From contig NZ_JAPHNA010000008.1 in assembly GCF_026241315.1 (NCBI RefSeq), positions 1-64,000 on the forward strand: a stretch of DNA of 64,000 nucleotides, in the 5' to 3' direction. This document shows positions 38,369 to 47,463 of this stretch, in pieces; the stretch's first letter is position 1, and every line of letters begins with the position of its first letter. Source of the DNA: Campylobacter sp. MIT 21-1684. GTDB lineage: Bacteria > Campylobacterota > Campylobacteria > Campylobacterales > Campylobacteraceae. Position numbers and translations under genes: made by a program. The notes below the pieces were generated by a model that was not told the DNA's origin, did no database searches, and saw only the letters and a program-made list of their open reading frames with translations.

Positions 38369-39494
38369 AAAAAAAACTCAAGCTCGATTCATCTCCTTTG
38401 ATAAACTCCACTACATACTGAAAACAAAAACTAGCGAGGATATGTTTCTTGAAACTGCAAAAGAACTCAATTTAAAAGAACCATTCAAATATCAAATGAG
38501 TTTTGCAGAATATGAAGGTTTTTACCACTGCTTCTTTGCGGAATTTACCCATATTGGCAAGGAAGGTTTTTGTTATCCACAACCTTTAATTTTTCAAGCA
38601 CTTGCAGATGAAAAATTAATCAATGAAAAGAATTTTTGCGTTGTAGTTTTTAATGAAAAATTCAGTCTTTTATGCTTATATCATAACGCAAAGCTTAGTA
38701 AAGTAAAAAATATTCCCACTCTTACACTTTTAACTGTTCATTCACAAGATGAGCAACGATTTGCTGAAATTCTACAACAAGCTCGAATTATAGAGCTTTT
38801 ACAATACCATCAAATACAACTCTTATTAAGCTTTAATGATACAGTGCATTTTACAACATTTCTTGGAAAACAAACAGGAATCAAGTATGTACAACTTGAA
38901 CAAATTCTAGGGAACAATGCTTTAGAAGAACTCAGTCAAAAAAGTATAAAATATCTTGATGAAAATGCAAATTTTATAAAACAATACAAAAGAACTTTTC
39001 CTCTCTATTTGAAACTTTTTATCCTTTTTATCTCTTGCTTTTGCCTTACTCTCTTTTCGCTAACTATGCTTGAATTGCCGCGGTACCAACAGAATAAAAT
39101 CATCAAAGCAGAAAATGAAAATTTGAATAATGAGCTTGTACTTTTAGAACAAAAAACACAAAAACTTCTCAAAGAATTCAAAGATCTCAATCATACACTT
39201 TATACAGAGTCTCTTTTACTTGAACAAAACATCCAAATTTTCAATGCAATCTTTGAAACTCTCAAGCCTAATCAAAACAAAACCTTTCTACTATATAAAC
39301 TCTTTACTCTACTTAATGCAAATAAAATTACAATTTCTCTGCTTAGATTTGAAGATTCAAAACTTACACTCTTTTTGAATACACAGGAAAATTGGAGAAA
39401 TGCTTATATGCTTTTTAGTCAAAATTCGGAATTTAAGCTTTTAGAACACGATGAACTTTCATATACTCTCGTTCTAGGATATGATAATGAGTAG
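38361..39494 (+). CDS. GspL/PilN-like bitopic membrane protein
   Basis: A 377-residue protein with a cytoplasmic N-terminal part of about 210 residues, one transmembrane helix near 215-235 ([21 protein letters not shown]), a coiled coil (about 240-290, rich in Glu/Lys/Leu) and a small periplasmic domain. This is the topology of GspL or a PilM-PilN fusion in type II secretion and type IV pilus assembly platforms. No identity is claimed from motifs; the call rests on topology and on the PilO/GspM-like partner overlapping by eight bases. It corresponds to Cj0660c by position. It is co-transcribed with era. Confidence 0.6.
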   Translation: MSRKKTQARFISFDKLHYILKTKTSEDMFLETAKELNLKEPFKYQMSFAEYEGFYHCFFAEFTHIGKEGFCYPQPLIFQALADEKLINEKNFCVVVFNEKFSLLCLYHNAKLSKVKNIPTLTLLTVHSQDEQRFAEILQQARIIELLQYHQIQLLLSFNDTVHFTTFLGKQTGIKYVQLEQILGNNALEELSQKSIKYLDENANFIKQYKRTFPLYLKLFILFISCFCLTLFSLTMLELPRYQQNKIIKAENENLNNELVLLEQKTQKLLKEFKDLNHTLYTESLLLEQNIQIFNAIFETLKPNQNKTFLLYKLFTLLNANKITISLLRFEDSKLTLFLNTQENWRNAYMLFSQNSEFKLLEHDELSYTLVLGYDNE

Positions 39495-40041
39495 ATTAGA
39501 AATGTTTTTAGAAAATTTAAGTTTAAGAGAAAAATTTCTTATGAGTCTTTTAATCATTATTTGTGCATTTGCTTTAGCTTATAAAAGCTATGAAGACTTT
39601 TTTCAAAACTTTTTTCAAGAAAATATGCTCTTTTCTAAAGGAGTTTTATTGGAAAAAAAAGAAGAATTTGCAAAAACTCAAAAACAAAAAGAAGAAATCG
39701 ATCAACAACTTAAAAAACAAAAACAACAGCTTGAAAAATATCAACATTCGTTGTCTGTGTTTGCAAAAGATTATGAAAGCTATATCAAAGAGATTAAGGA
39801 AATTGCTGATGCGCAAAAGGTAATTATAAAAGATATACAAACTTCCTTTGAAGACAAAACATATTTTAAGCTTTACAAGATTCGGTTAAACCTCAATGGA
39901 AATTTCATTCCTTTGTTTGAAATGATTAAAACACTTGAAAAACAAATACCACCTTATCTCTTTGCTGTTGTAGAATTTGAAAATATCACAAGTTTGCATT
40001 TAAATGCAAACTTTGAACTTTTATGCCTGTCTTTGTATTAA
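39487..40041 (+). CDS. GspM/PilO-like bitopic membrane protein
   Basis: A 184-residue protein with a short cytoplasmic start, one transmembrane helix at about 15-35 (FLMSLLIIICAFALAYKSY), a long coiled coil (about 50-100, KKEEFAKTQKQKEEIDQQLK) and a C-terminal alpha-beta domain. This matches GspM or PilO, which pair with GspL/PilN. The start at 39487 has TAGGA seven bases before it; an alternative ATG lies two codons upstream. It ends the rplI-hslVU-era operon. It could belong to a DNA-uptake pilus or a flagellar-motor scaffold; neither is shown by the sequence. Confidence 0.6.
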   Translation: MSRLEMFLENLSLREKFLMSLLIIICAFALAYKSYEDFFQNFFQENMLFSKGVLLEKKEEFAKTQKQKEEIDQQLKKQKQQLEKYQHSLSVFAKDYESYIKEIKEIADAQKVIIKDIQTSFEDKTYFKLYKIRLNLNGNFIPLFEMIKTLEKQIPPYLFAVVEFENITSLHLNANFELLCLSLY

Positions 40042-40410
40042 TATTCTTATTTTTATTTTTTTACAAAGCTACTAAAACTCTCAACATTTTTAAAGTGTAA
40101 TGCCATCTAATGCTTTATTCAATAGAGTTTGAATAATTTTTATTACAACTTGGTTTAACCGCTTTGTTAGAACACATCGTGTCTAAAAATTTTAAAGCTT
40201 TGATAAAGATTTTTTTACAAAATTGCAAAAAAGTACCTAATTACACAGATTTTCTTTTTTACCGAAATGAAAAAAGCATAAAGAAAAAAACTTTTTAAGA
40301 CTTACAAATCATCTTTCAACAAATAAAATTCAATGATTTTTCTTATTGGTAAGTCTCTGTTTCCTCATATCTGCTAATTTCAGCTTCTATATTAATACAA
40401 ACAAATCTTT
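40042..40410. other. Gene-free stretch with decayed coding traces
   Basis: 369 bases between the convergent ends of the PilO-like gene and rpsR. On the minus strand, short stretches look coding: directly after rpsR a 20-codon tail [20 protein letters not shown], and near 40125-40240 two frames reading KAVKPSCNKNYSNSIE and LNQVVIKIIQTLLNKALDGI. None has a start or full length. AGACTTAC (near 40299) and GTAAGTCT (near 40350) form a distant eight-base inverted repeat. I infer relics of lost genes. Confidence 0.3.
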
Positions 40411-40671
40411 TCACAATCCTTCGAAAGGATTATTCACTACATTTTTTCTATCTACTATATAAGGGATGAGGGCGACGTGTCTTGCACGTTTAATAGCTAC
40501 TTCTACCATCTCCTGGTATTTTTTACTTGTCCCTGTTAAACGACGTGGCATAATTTTAAATCTTTCTGATAAAGCATGTTTGAGCATAGCTGTATCCTTA
40601 TAATCAATAAATTCGACCTTTGCTTCAGTGTATTTGCAATATTTACGTGAATATTTTCTTTTTTCTGCCAT
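40411..40671 (-). CDS. rpsR: 30S ribosomal protein S18
   Basis: An 86-residue S18. It starts [20 protein letters not shown], with core [30 protein letters not shown] and the basic [13 protein letters not shown]. The frame opens five codons earlier, but the start at 40671 has AAGGAGAAATT. It is last in the rpsF-ssb-rpsR operon, 11 bases after the ssb stop. Confidence 0.97.
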   Translation of the reverse strand: MAEKRKYSRKYCKYTEAKVEFIDYKDTAMLKHALSERFKIMPRRLTGTSKKYQEMVEVAIKRARHVALIPYIVDRKNVVNNPFEGL

Positions 40672-40682
40672 AATTTCTCCTT

Positions 40683-41201
40683 TCAAAATGGTAAATCTGT
40701 ATTATCATTGTCATAAACATCAACATCAATTTCTTTAATTTTCTCTTGGTTTTGGTTAGGGGTGTTGAAGTTTTCTTTTTTAGAAGTCTTGTTTTCACTC
40801 ACATAAGGATCATAACTTTGACTGTTATAATTTTGATTCATATTTGAAGTGTTTGTAGTAAAATTGCCGCTTTGCGGATTATTTACACCCAACATCTCCA
40901 TATTTTCAATACCTATACTATGTTTTGAACGATTCTGTCCATTTTGATCAGTCCATTGTTCAAATCTTAAACGACCTTCTACAAGAAGTTTACTTCCTTT
41001 TGAAAGATACTGATTTGCTATTTCAGCAGTGCGTCCATAGAAAGTAATATCGATAAAACAAGTCTCTTCTCTTTTTTCTCCATTCGCAGTAAATCTCCTC
41101 GTTACGGCAATAGCTGAAGCACCTATAGCATTTCCATTTTGTCCATAACGCATCTCAATATCACGAGTAAGATTTCCCACCAAAACAACTTTATTAAACA
41201 T
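40683..41201 (-). CDS. ssb: Single-stranded DNA-binding protein SSB
   Basis: A 172-residue SSB: the N-terminal OB fold (about 1-105) starts [20 protein letters not shown] and includes [20 protein letters not shown] and [16 protein letters not shown]. It is followed by an Asn/Gln-rich linker and the acidic tip [12 protein letters not shown], the tail that recruits partner proteins. It sits between rpsF and rpsR as in many bacteria. Confidence 0.97.
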   Translation of the reverse strand: MFNKVVLVGNLTRDIEMRYGQNGNAIGASAIAVTRRFTANGEKREETCFIDITFYGRTAEIANQYLSKGSKLLVEGRLRFEQWTDQNGQNRSKHSIGIENMEMLGVNNPQSGNFTTNTSNMNQNYNSQSYDPYVSENKTSKKENFNTPNQNQEKIKEIDVDVYDNDNTDLPF

Positions 41202-41209
41202 ATTTTTCC

Positions 41210-41587
41210 TTATTGAATTTCAGGTGCATCTAAAGGTTTAATTTCTTTTTTAGACTGCTTGATACCGTGGCTTAATTTTTCCCAAGCAGCAATTTCTTTT
41301 TTACTTTCATATTTAACAATCAAGAATCGCAAAATTTCTTCGCTAATCCTCAATACTCTTTCAAGTTCGGTAATAAAACTTGGTGGAGCCTTAAAATAAA
41401 AAACAAAATACACTCCTCGCTCGAATTTTTTAATTTTATATGCAAGTTTTCTTGTACCCATTGGAACAACAGTTTCAATCTCACCGCCATTTTTACTAAG
41501 AACTCCTTTAACGAATTCCAACTTTGCATTCACCTCTTCTTCTGTAAGAGTAGGTTTTACAATAAATAAAACCTCATAATGTTTCAT
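41210..41587 (-). CDS. rpsF: 30S ribosomal protein S6
   Basis: A 125-residue S6 starting [19 protein letters not shown] with the conserved [20 protein letters not shown]. It is the first gene of rpsF-ssb-rpsR. Its ribosome site AAGGAGAG is partly covered by a predicted hairpin in the leader (see the leader entry), which suggests autoregulation by ribosomal proteins. Confidence 0.97.
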   Translation of the reverse strand: MKHYEVLFIVKPTLTEEEVNAKLEFVKGVLSKNGGEIETVVPMGTRKLAYKIKKFERGVYFVFYFKAPPSFITELERVLRISEEILRFLIVKYESKKEIAAWEKLSHGIKQSKKEIKPLDAPEIQ

Positions 41588-41592
41588 AATCT

Positions 41593-41629
41593 CTCCTTGT
41601 GGATATTAAGCCCGTTTTCACAGGCAAGG
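41593..41629 (-). promoter_or_regulatory. Structured rpsF leader hairpin covering the ribosome site
   Basis: In the mRNA (minus strand) GCCUGU (41625-41620) pairs with ACGGGC (41615-41610) around a GAAA tetraloop. An outer stem, CCUU (41629-41626) with AAGG (41598-41595), joins the ribosome binding site AAGGAG to the 5' side, with a 3' bulge of UUAAUAUCCAC. This could hide the rpsF ribosome site. S6:S18 leaders that bind the S6-S18 dimer are known in other bacteria; I do not see their conserved CCG bulge clearly, so equivalence is inferred. Confidence 0.45.
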
Positions 41630-41650
41630 AACGCTAAATTGCGATTGCCC

Positions 41651-41656
41651 ATTATA
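41651..41656 (-). promoter_or_regulatory. -10 element for rpsF-ssb-rpsR
   Basis: On the minus strand ATGATATAATGG contains TATAAT about 65 bases before the rpsF start, leaving a leader of roughly 55 bases that can fold as described. Confidence 0.6.
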
Positions 41657-41667
41657 TCATACTAGAC

Positions 41668-42780
41668 TTAATGGAGTCTTGAAACAAACCTTACAATATC
41701 ATTGAAAGTTGCAAAAATCATAAGCCCACCAAGCAAAATCATGCCAAAATAACTAAGATACTCAAAAGTCTTAGCACCAAGTTTATGACCAAAGAGAAGT
41801 TCATAGAGATTAAAAAGAATATGTCCTCCATCAAGCATAGGAATAGGTAAAAGATTTAAAATTCCAAGATTGATTGAAAGAAGAGCTGTAATCAATAAAA
41901 GTACTACAAAACTTGAATTTGCGGCTTTTGAAGTAATATCAACCATAGTAAGAATGCCACCGAGATTCTTTGCTTCAAGCTCTCCACTAAGAAGTTTTAC
42001 TATACCTTTGATAATTAATAATGAAGCATTAATGCTCTCATTAAAAGCATATACAAAGCTTTGAAAACCTCTGTAAGAAATACTTAACATTGTTCCTTTT
42101 GGCAATATCCCAAGTTGGACTTTTGGTATGACTTGTCCAAAGTCATTATATCCCTGTCCTATTTGAGGAATAATATCAAGTTCAATTTCCTTTCCATCTC
42201 TTTCTATAAGAATTTTAGAAGGTTTGTTTTGTAACAAGGCAGGAATATCATCAAAGCTTTGTATTGACACTCCATTAATGGCTTTAATTACATCATTAGT
42301 TTGTATGCCGGCTTTTTGTGCTGATGAATTTTCAGCCACCTTTCCAACCTCCGGAGCAAATTTTTGTACGCCCAAATACGCTATACAAAGATAGAGTAAA
42401 AACGCTAAAAGAAGATTAAAAAACGGACCCGCAAAAAGTATAAAAATTTTCTGAATCGGATGTAAAGCTGAATAGCTGTCTTTATCAAATTTTTCCTCCT
42501 TGATTTGGAAGTCATCTTGACCTTTAAGCTTCACATAACCACCGAGTGTTAAAGCGCTTAAGCGGTATTTCGTGCCTTTCAATTCATATTCATAGAGAGC
42601 TTTACCAAAACCTATGCTAAAAATTTCAACCTTTACTCCTAAATATTTTGCAGCTAAAAAATGACCAAGTTCGTGAAAAAAGATTAAAAATGAAAGCACA
42701 AGGATTGTTATAAAGAATTCTACAGAGTAAAACTGAAATCCAAGTATAAAAAGAAATAATACAAAAAGCAAAGATTTCAT
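41668..42780 (-). CDS. rseP: Site-2 intramembrane metalloprotease RseP (RasP)
   Basis: A 370-residue membrane zinc protease. The zinc motif HELGH is at about 38-42 in FFHELGHFLAAKYLG, a PDZ-like domain lies at about 140-220 (VAENSSAQKAGIQTNDVIKA), and the second motif LPIPMLDGGHILF supplies the third metal ligand. It would cut membrane-bound anti-sigma factors or signal peptides; its target is unknown in this group. It overlaps pgsA by four bases. Confidence 0.93.
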   Translation of the reverse strand: MKSLLFVLFLFILGFQFYSVEFFITILVLSFLIFFHELGHFLAAKYLGVKVEIFSIGFGKALYEYELKGTKYRLSALTLGGYVKLKGQDDFQIKEEKFDKDSYSALHPIQKIFILFAGPFFNLLLAFLLYLCIAYLGVQKFAPEVGKVAENSSAQKAGIQTNDVIKAINGVSIQSFDDIPALLQNKPSKILIERDGKEIELDIIPQIGQGYNDFGQVIPKVQLGILPKGTMLSISYRGFQSFVYAFNESINASLLIIKGIVKLLSGELEAKNLGGILTMVDITSKAANSSFVVLLLITALLSINLGILNLLPIPMLDGGHILFNLYELLFGHKLGAKTFEYLSYFGMILLGGLMIFATFNDIVRFVSRLH

Positions 42781-43304
42781 ACTTTTTTTCCTTTCATATA
42801 AATATAAATATATTCACAACCAGAATACAAAGTTAATACCAAAGCTATAAAAAGCAAAACATTACCAAAAGACCACTCCATAATTAAAAAAATTATAGCT
42901 ACCATTTGAAAAGCAGTTTTCAATTTTCCAGAAAAAGAAGCACTAATATTATAGTTTTCACTCAACAAAACCACTCGAAAACCTGTAATAAAAAATTCAC
43001 GTACCAAGATGAGATACACAGCCCATTGATTCGCTCTTCCTAGTAAAAGAAGTCCTAAAAATGCTGCTAAAATAAGCATCTTATCTGCCAAAGGATCAAG
43101 TATCTCACCAAGTTGTGTTTTCTGCTTCCAAGCTCTTGCGATAAAACCATCAAAAAAATCCGTAAGTGCTGCGATACTAAAAATTAATGCAGAAAAATAA
43201 TTTATCCAACTTTGATGTACATTCTCAAAATGGGAGCAAAGAAAAAAAAATAAAAGCGGTGCTAAAATTATCCTTAAAATTGCAAGGAAATTTGGTATAT
43301 TCAT
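42777..43304 (-). CDS. pgsA: CDP-diacylglycerol-glycerol-3-phosphate 3-phosphatidyltransferase
   Basis: Makes phosphatidylglycerophosphate at the inner membrane. The CDP-alcohol phosphatidyltransferase motif is complete: DFFDGFIARAWKQKTQLGEILDPLADK (D-x2-DG-x2-AR-x8-G-x3-D-x3-D). Four to five hydrophobic segments and 175 residues fit PgsA. Two adjacent ATG codons exist; 43304 gives the family start MNIPNFLAILRI. It is the first gene of a pair with rseP. Confidence 0.93.
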   Translation of the reverse strand: MNIPNFLAILRIILAPLLFFFLCSHFENVHQSWINYFSALIFSIAALTDFFDGFIARAWKQKTQLGEILDPLADKMLILAAFLGLLLLGRANQWAVYLILVREFFITGFRVVLLSENYNISASFSGKLKTAFQMVAIIFLIMEWSFGNVLLFIALVLTLYSGCEYIYIYMKGKKV

Positions 43305-43420
43305 CATTAAGCCTTTAGTTTCTTTAAAATAGCTAAATTCTTTCTCATAAAAATTTCTTTTTACTTTTTTAACGGGTATTAGTACTATTATAATTTTAAG
43401 TTTTTAAATTAAAGATATGG

Positions 43421-44503
43421 TTAAAACAATTCAGGTTTTAATTTCAACAAAAGACAAAAAGCTCCAAGCACTGCTTGTTTTTGTATAAATTCCCTATCAC
43501 CTTGAAGCTGAAGAATCTCTTGTATATAAGTGCCATCTCTATACATTGCGCCAATATAAACAGTTCCAGCTTTTAACTTCTGTGTCTCTTGCGTCTGTGT
43601 AAGACCGCTGATAGCCAAAGCAAAATCTGGTTTTGCTGTTTTAAAAATACCCTTAAGCATAAAATAAACACAACGTTCGCTATATTCTCCATTGTTTTCT
43701 AAAACACTCTCGCTAATACCAAGCCATTCGTGTTTAATCCTATTTGAGTAGCTTATAATCGAACCTTCAAAAATAGCACTTACCCCTGAAATCTTTGTCA
43801 ATTCGCTTGCACAAAGCCCACCTGTACAGCTCTCAGCAAAAGAAATTTTTAAATTCCTTTCTAAAAGTTTTGAAACAATAAATTCAATAGGATTTTTTCC
43901 TAAGAAACATTTTTGTCCAAAAAGGTTTTGTACGCTTTGTAAAAAACTTTCAACCTTACCATAACCAAAACTCGAAACTTTTATTAATGTTACATTCTCT
44001 AAAAGTTTAACCGATTTTAATGTAACCTCATACGATTTTGTCAAAGTTTCAAGCAAAAGCAAAGCGCTTTCTTCATCTATACCAAAAAGACAAAAAAATT
44101 CGAAATTCAAATGAACCTCCCCAAGCAAAATAGGAAGTTTTTCGTTGGGACTTACTTTAAGTACATTAATTTGCATCTGATTAAATTTGCAAACAAAGCT
44201 ATTTTTTTCATAGAAAGCTTTATCAGGTACCAAAGTATCCTCTTTTAAAACGAGAGTATCCTCGCTTAAGGTTGCTACAATTTTTGCGATAGTTGCATAA
44301 GCTTTTGGAGCAGAAAAAAGAGTGATAAAATCATACTGCTCAAAAAGCCTCTCAAGCAAAAAAGGCAATTCTTTGTCGATTTTATTTTGAATGCAAATCT
44401 CATTCAGCTCTTTAAATTTGCTTTCATAGGCTCTATAAAGACTTTGCTTAAAATTTTCATTTAACACAAGTTCATCGCCTACAATGAAAAGCAAATGTTT
44501 CAT
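43421..44503 (-). CDS. CinA-like protein (nicotinamide-nucleotide amidase domain)
   Basis: A 360-residue protein. The C-terminal 160 residues are the CinA/PncC amidase domain: KISFAESCTGGLCASELTKISG (catalytic Ser), FEGSIISYSNRIKHEWLGI, FALAISGLTQTQETQKLKAGTVYIG. The N-terminal 200 residues are a diverged MoCF-like domain without a convincing COG1058 active site. The family recycles nicotinamide mononucleotide. It is monocistronic, divergent from ileS, with 89 bases between the two starts. Confidence 0.8.
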   Translation of the reverse strand: MKHLLFIVGDELVLNENFKQSLYRAYESKFKELNEICIQNKIDKELPFLLERLFEQYDFITLFSAPKAYATIAKIVATLSEDTLVLKEDTLVPDKAFYEKNSFVCKFNQMQINVLKVSPNEKLPILLGEVHLNFEFFCLFGIDEESALLLLETLTKSYEVTLKSVKLLENVTLIKVSSFGYGKVESFLQSVQNLFGQKCFLGKNPIEFIVSKLLERNLKISFAESCTGGLCASELTKISGVSAIFEGSIISYSNRIKHEWLGISESVLENNGEYSERCVYFMLKGIFKTAKPDFALAISGLTQTQETQKLKAGTVYIGAMYRDGTYIQEILQLQGDREFIQKQAVLGAFCLLLKLKPELF

Positions 44504-44556
44504 AAATTTTTTCCTTTTTTTCTAACAATTATAACCAATTTTAAAACTATTGTGAG

Positions 44557-44562
44557 TATAAT
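44557..44562 (+). promoter_or_regulatory. Probable -10 element for ileS
   Basis: TGTGAGTATAATT lies about 30 bases before the ileS ATG; TATAAT is exact. It lies in the divergent gap shared with the CinA-like gene. Confidence 0.45.
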
Positions 44563-44592
44563 TAAAGGCAAAAATTCAAATGGATTTTACAA

Positions 44593-47352
44593 ATGGACTA
44601 CAAAGAGACTTTGCTTTTACCAAATACTAGCTTCGCGATGCGTGCAAATTTAGCAGAACTTGAACCCCAAAGATTTAAAAAATGGTTTGAAAACAATTAT
44701 GCCTATGAAAAGATGAAAGAAAAGCGTAAAAATGCTACAAAAACTTTCACTTTACACGACGGACCCCCTTATGCAAATGGACATATCCATATAGGACACG
44801 CTTTAAATAAAATTTTAAAAGAAAGTATTGTAAAAACGCATTATTTTAATGGAGAAAAAATTCGCTTCACTCCTGGTTGGGATTGTCACGGATTGCCCAT
44901 AGAACAACAAGTTGAACTTAAACTTGGTGCAAGAAAACAAGAACTTAGCAAAAAAGAAATTCGCGATCTTTGCAGACAACACGCAAAAGAATTTGTACAC
45001 ATTCAAAAAGAAGAATTTAAGAATTTGGGCATTGTTTTTGACTGGGATAATTCTTATTTAACTATGGAATTTGCTTTTGAAGCTGATATTTATAGAACGC
45101 TTTACGCTCTTGCAAAAAAAGGACTTTTGCTCGAAAGGAGCAAACCTGTATTTTGGAGTTGGGCAGCCAAATCAGCCCTTGCTGAAGCTGAAGTAGAATA
45201 TGAAGAAAAAGAAGATTATTCTTTATATGTTGCTTTCGATTTGAAAGCACAAACTTGTCAAAAACTTGGAATTGAAAAAGCTAAAGCTGTTATTTGGACT
45301 ACTACTCCTTGGACTTTACCTGCAAATCAAGCCATTTGCTTTCACCCTGATGAATTCTATGTACTCACAGAAAATGGTTTTATTTTTGCAAAAGCTCTGT
45401 TAGAAAATATGGTAAAAAAAGGTTTTACACAAGGCATAATCCAAAAAGAATTCAAAGGTAAAGATTTTGAAGGACTTCAAGCACTTAATCCTCTTAATGA
45501 AAGAACTTCGCTTTTAATTGTTGGCGAACATGTTTTAATGGACGGTGGAACTGGACTTGTACATTCAGCGCCGGGACACGGTGAAGAAGATTATTATGTC
45601 TGTTTAAAATATAATTTAGAAGTACTTATGCCTGTTGATGATGCTGGGTGCTACGATGAAACTTTACGTATAAAAAAACTTTTAAAAGAAGAATATCTCT
45701 CTGAATTTATAGGACTTCATATCTTTGAAGCTAATGAAAGAATTCTCAAACTTTTAGGCGAACATCTTTTAGATTCTTCAAAATTTATACATTCTTATCC
45801 TTTCTGTTGGAGGACTCACAAACCTGTAATTTATAGAGCTACTAAACAATGGTTTATTGTAATGGACGAAAAAAAACTCAATGGTAAAAGTTTAAGAGAG
45901 TTAGCTTTAAAAGAGCTTGAAAATGTAGAATTTTACCCTCAAAGTGGAGTAAAAAGAATAGGCTCTATGGTAGAAAATAGACCAGACTGGTGTATTTCTC
46001 GACAAAGAGATTGGGGGACACCTATAGCTTTCTTTAGAGATAAACGAACAAAGCAACTCATCTTTGATGATGAACTGTATGAGCATATTGCTAAACTTTT
46101 TGAAAAACAAGGTGCTGATATTTGGTGGGAACTTGAAACAAAAGACTTGCTCACTCCTAATACAAAACACTGTGCTGATGATTTAGAAAAAGTCTATGAT
46201 ATTTTAGATGTATGGTTTGACAGTGGCAGCACTTTTAATGCTGTATTACATTCACACAGATATGATGCTGGGGAACAGAAGGCTTCTATGTATCTTGAAG
46301 GGAGTGATCAGCATAGAGGATGGTTTCAAAGCTCACTCTTGCTTAGCACGGCTTTGAATGAACAAAGTCCTTATAAAAGTATTCTAACACACGGTTTTAC
46401 CACAGATGAAAAAGGGCAAAAAATGAGTAAGTCTAAGGGTAATGTTATCGCACCTGATTATGTTGCCAAGACCTATGGAGTAGAAATTTTAAGACTATGG
46501 ATACTTCTAAGCGATTATTCTAGCGATTTAAAAATTTCTGAAAATATTTTAAAACAAACAAGTGAACAGTATCGTAAAATTCGTAATACAATACGATTTT
46601 TACTTGCAAACACAAATGACCTAGAACACATTCAGACACATAATTTCTCTTTCATTGATAAATGGATACTCACTCGTGCTACAAAAGTATTTAAAACAAC
46701 TAAGGAATTATTTTTAACTTATGATTTTGCTAAAGGTTTTAGTCAGCTTTTAAATTTTTTAAGTGCGGATTTAAGCGGTATTTATTTAGACATTAGCAAA
46801 GACAGGCTTTATTGTGATGAAAAAAAGAGTCCTCGTAGAAGGAGTGCTCAAAGTGCTATGGCTTTAATAGCACGTGAACTCTTAAACCTTTTAGCTCCTT
46901 ATCTTAGCTATTCAGTTGATGAAGCTTTAGAACACGCAAACAAATGTATAAAAAGAGAAGCAAAAGATGTTTTTGATTTGAGTTTGAATGAAAATTTTGA
47001 CTACGATTTTGGCATCCAAGATGAATTCTTACTCAAAGTAAGAGAAAAATTTTCAGAATGCATAGATATGCTTAAAAAAGAAAAGCGTATAAAATCGACG
47101 CTAGAACTTAGCTTGCAAACAAACTCAATTGAACTTTTAAACGTAGGCAATGATGAGCTTAGTGACTGGTTTTTAGTAAGTTCGGTTGAAAAACCTGACA
47201 CTACAGAGTTTTTATCTGAATTTGACCTTGATAATGAACAGTTTTTTATCATTAAAGCACGACTGCACAAATGTCCAAGATGTTGGAAGCTTACTGCTCA
47301 TAAAGAAAATGAGCTGTGTGAAAGATGTAGTGCGATTTTGCAAAGACTTTGA
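44593..47352 (+). CDS. ileS: Isoleucyl-tRNA synthetase
   Basis: A class I synthetase of 919 residues. The HIGH motif is in [15 protein letters not shown] (about 58-72), KMSKSKGNV follows near residue 610, and [14 protein letters not shown] marks the editing (CP1) domain. The C terminus has a zinc knuckle CPRCWK...CERC, as in bacterial IleS. It is followed after three bases by the small membrane peptide gene, then gatA and guaB. Confidence 0.98.
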   Translation: MDYKETLLLPNTSFAMRANLAELEPQRFKKWFENNYAYEKMKEKRKNATKTFTLHDGPPYANGHIHIGHALNKILKESIVKTHYFNGEKIRFTPGWDCHGLPIEQQVELKLGARKQELSKKEIRDLCRQHAKEFVHIQKEEFKNLGIVFDWDNSYLTMEFAFEADIYRTLYALAKKGLLLERSKPVFWSWAAKSALAEAEVEYEEKEDYSLYVAFDLKAQTCQKLGIEKAKAVIWTTTPWTLPANQAICFHPDEFYVLTENGFIFAKALLENMVKKGFTQGIIQKEFKGKDFEGLQALNPLNERTSLLIVGEHVLMDGGTGLVHSAPGHGEEDYYVCLKYNLEVLMPVDDAGCYDETLRIKKLLKEEYLSEFIGLHIFEANERILKLLGEHLLDSSKFIHSYPFCWRTHKPVIYRATKQWFIVMDEKKLNGKSLRELALKELENVEFYPQSGVKRIGSMVENRPDWCISRQRDWGTPIAFFRDKRTKQLIFDDELYEHIAKLFEKQGADIWWELETKDLLTPNTKHCADDLEKVYDILDVWFDSGSTFNAVLHSHRYDAGEQKASMYLEGSDQHRGWFQSSLLLSTALNEQSPYKSILTHGFTTDEKGQKMSKSKGNVIAPDYVAKTYGVEILRLWILLSDYSSDLKISENILKQTSEQYRKIRNTIRFLLANTNDLEHIQTHNFSFIDKWILTRATKVFKTTKELFLTYDFAKGFSQLLNFLSADLSGIYLDISKDRLYCDEKKSPRRRSAQSAMALIARELLNLLAPYLSYSVDEALEHANKCIKREAKDVFDLSLNENFDYDFGIQDEFLLKVREKFSECIDMLKKEKRIKSTLELSLQTNSIELLNVGNDELSDWFLVSSVEKPDTTEFLSEFDLDNEQFFIIKARLHKCPRCWKLTAHKENELCERCSAILQRL

Positions 47353-47355
47353 TTT

Positions 47356-47463
47356 ATGTTTGCAAATCCCATTCCAACAAGCATAATAATAATAACTTTA
47401 GTTCTGATTCTAAGCTTCAGTGTTGTAGCAATATTTTTAATAAAAAAGGACAAGAAATGGTAA
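47356..47463 (+). CDS. 35-residue single-span membrane peptide
   Basis: A short gene between ileS and gatA. It encodes MFANPIPTSIIIITLVLILS and FSVVAIFLIKKDKKW, a single transmembrane helix with a short basic C-terminal end, so the N terminus is probably outside. It starts three bases after the ileS stop and its stop lies inside the gatA start (ATGGTAA), a tight seven-base overlap. As I recall, C. jejuni annotates a small membrane protein at the same place (Cj1060c). Function unknown. Confidence 0.7.
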   Translation: MFANPIPTSIIIITLVLILSFSVVAIFLIKKDKKW

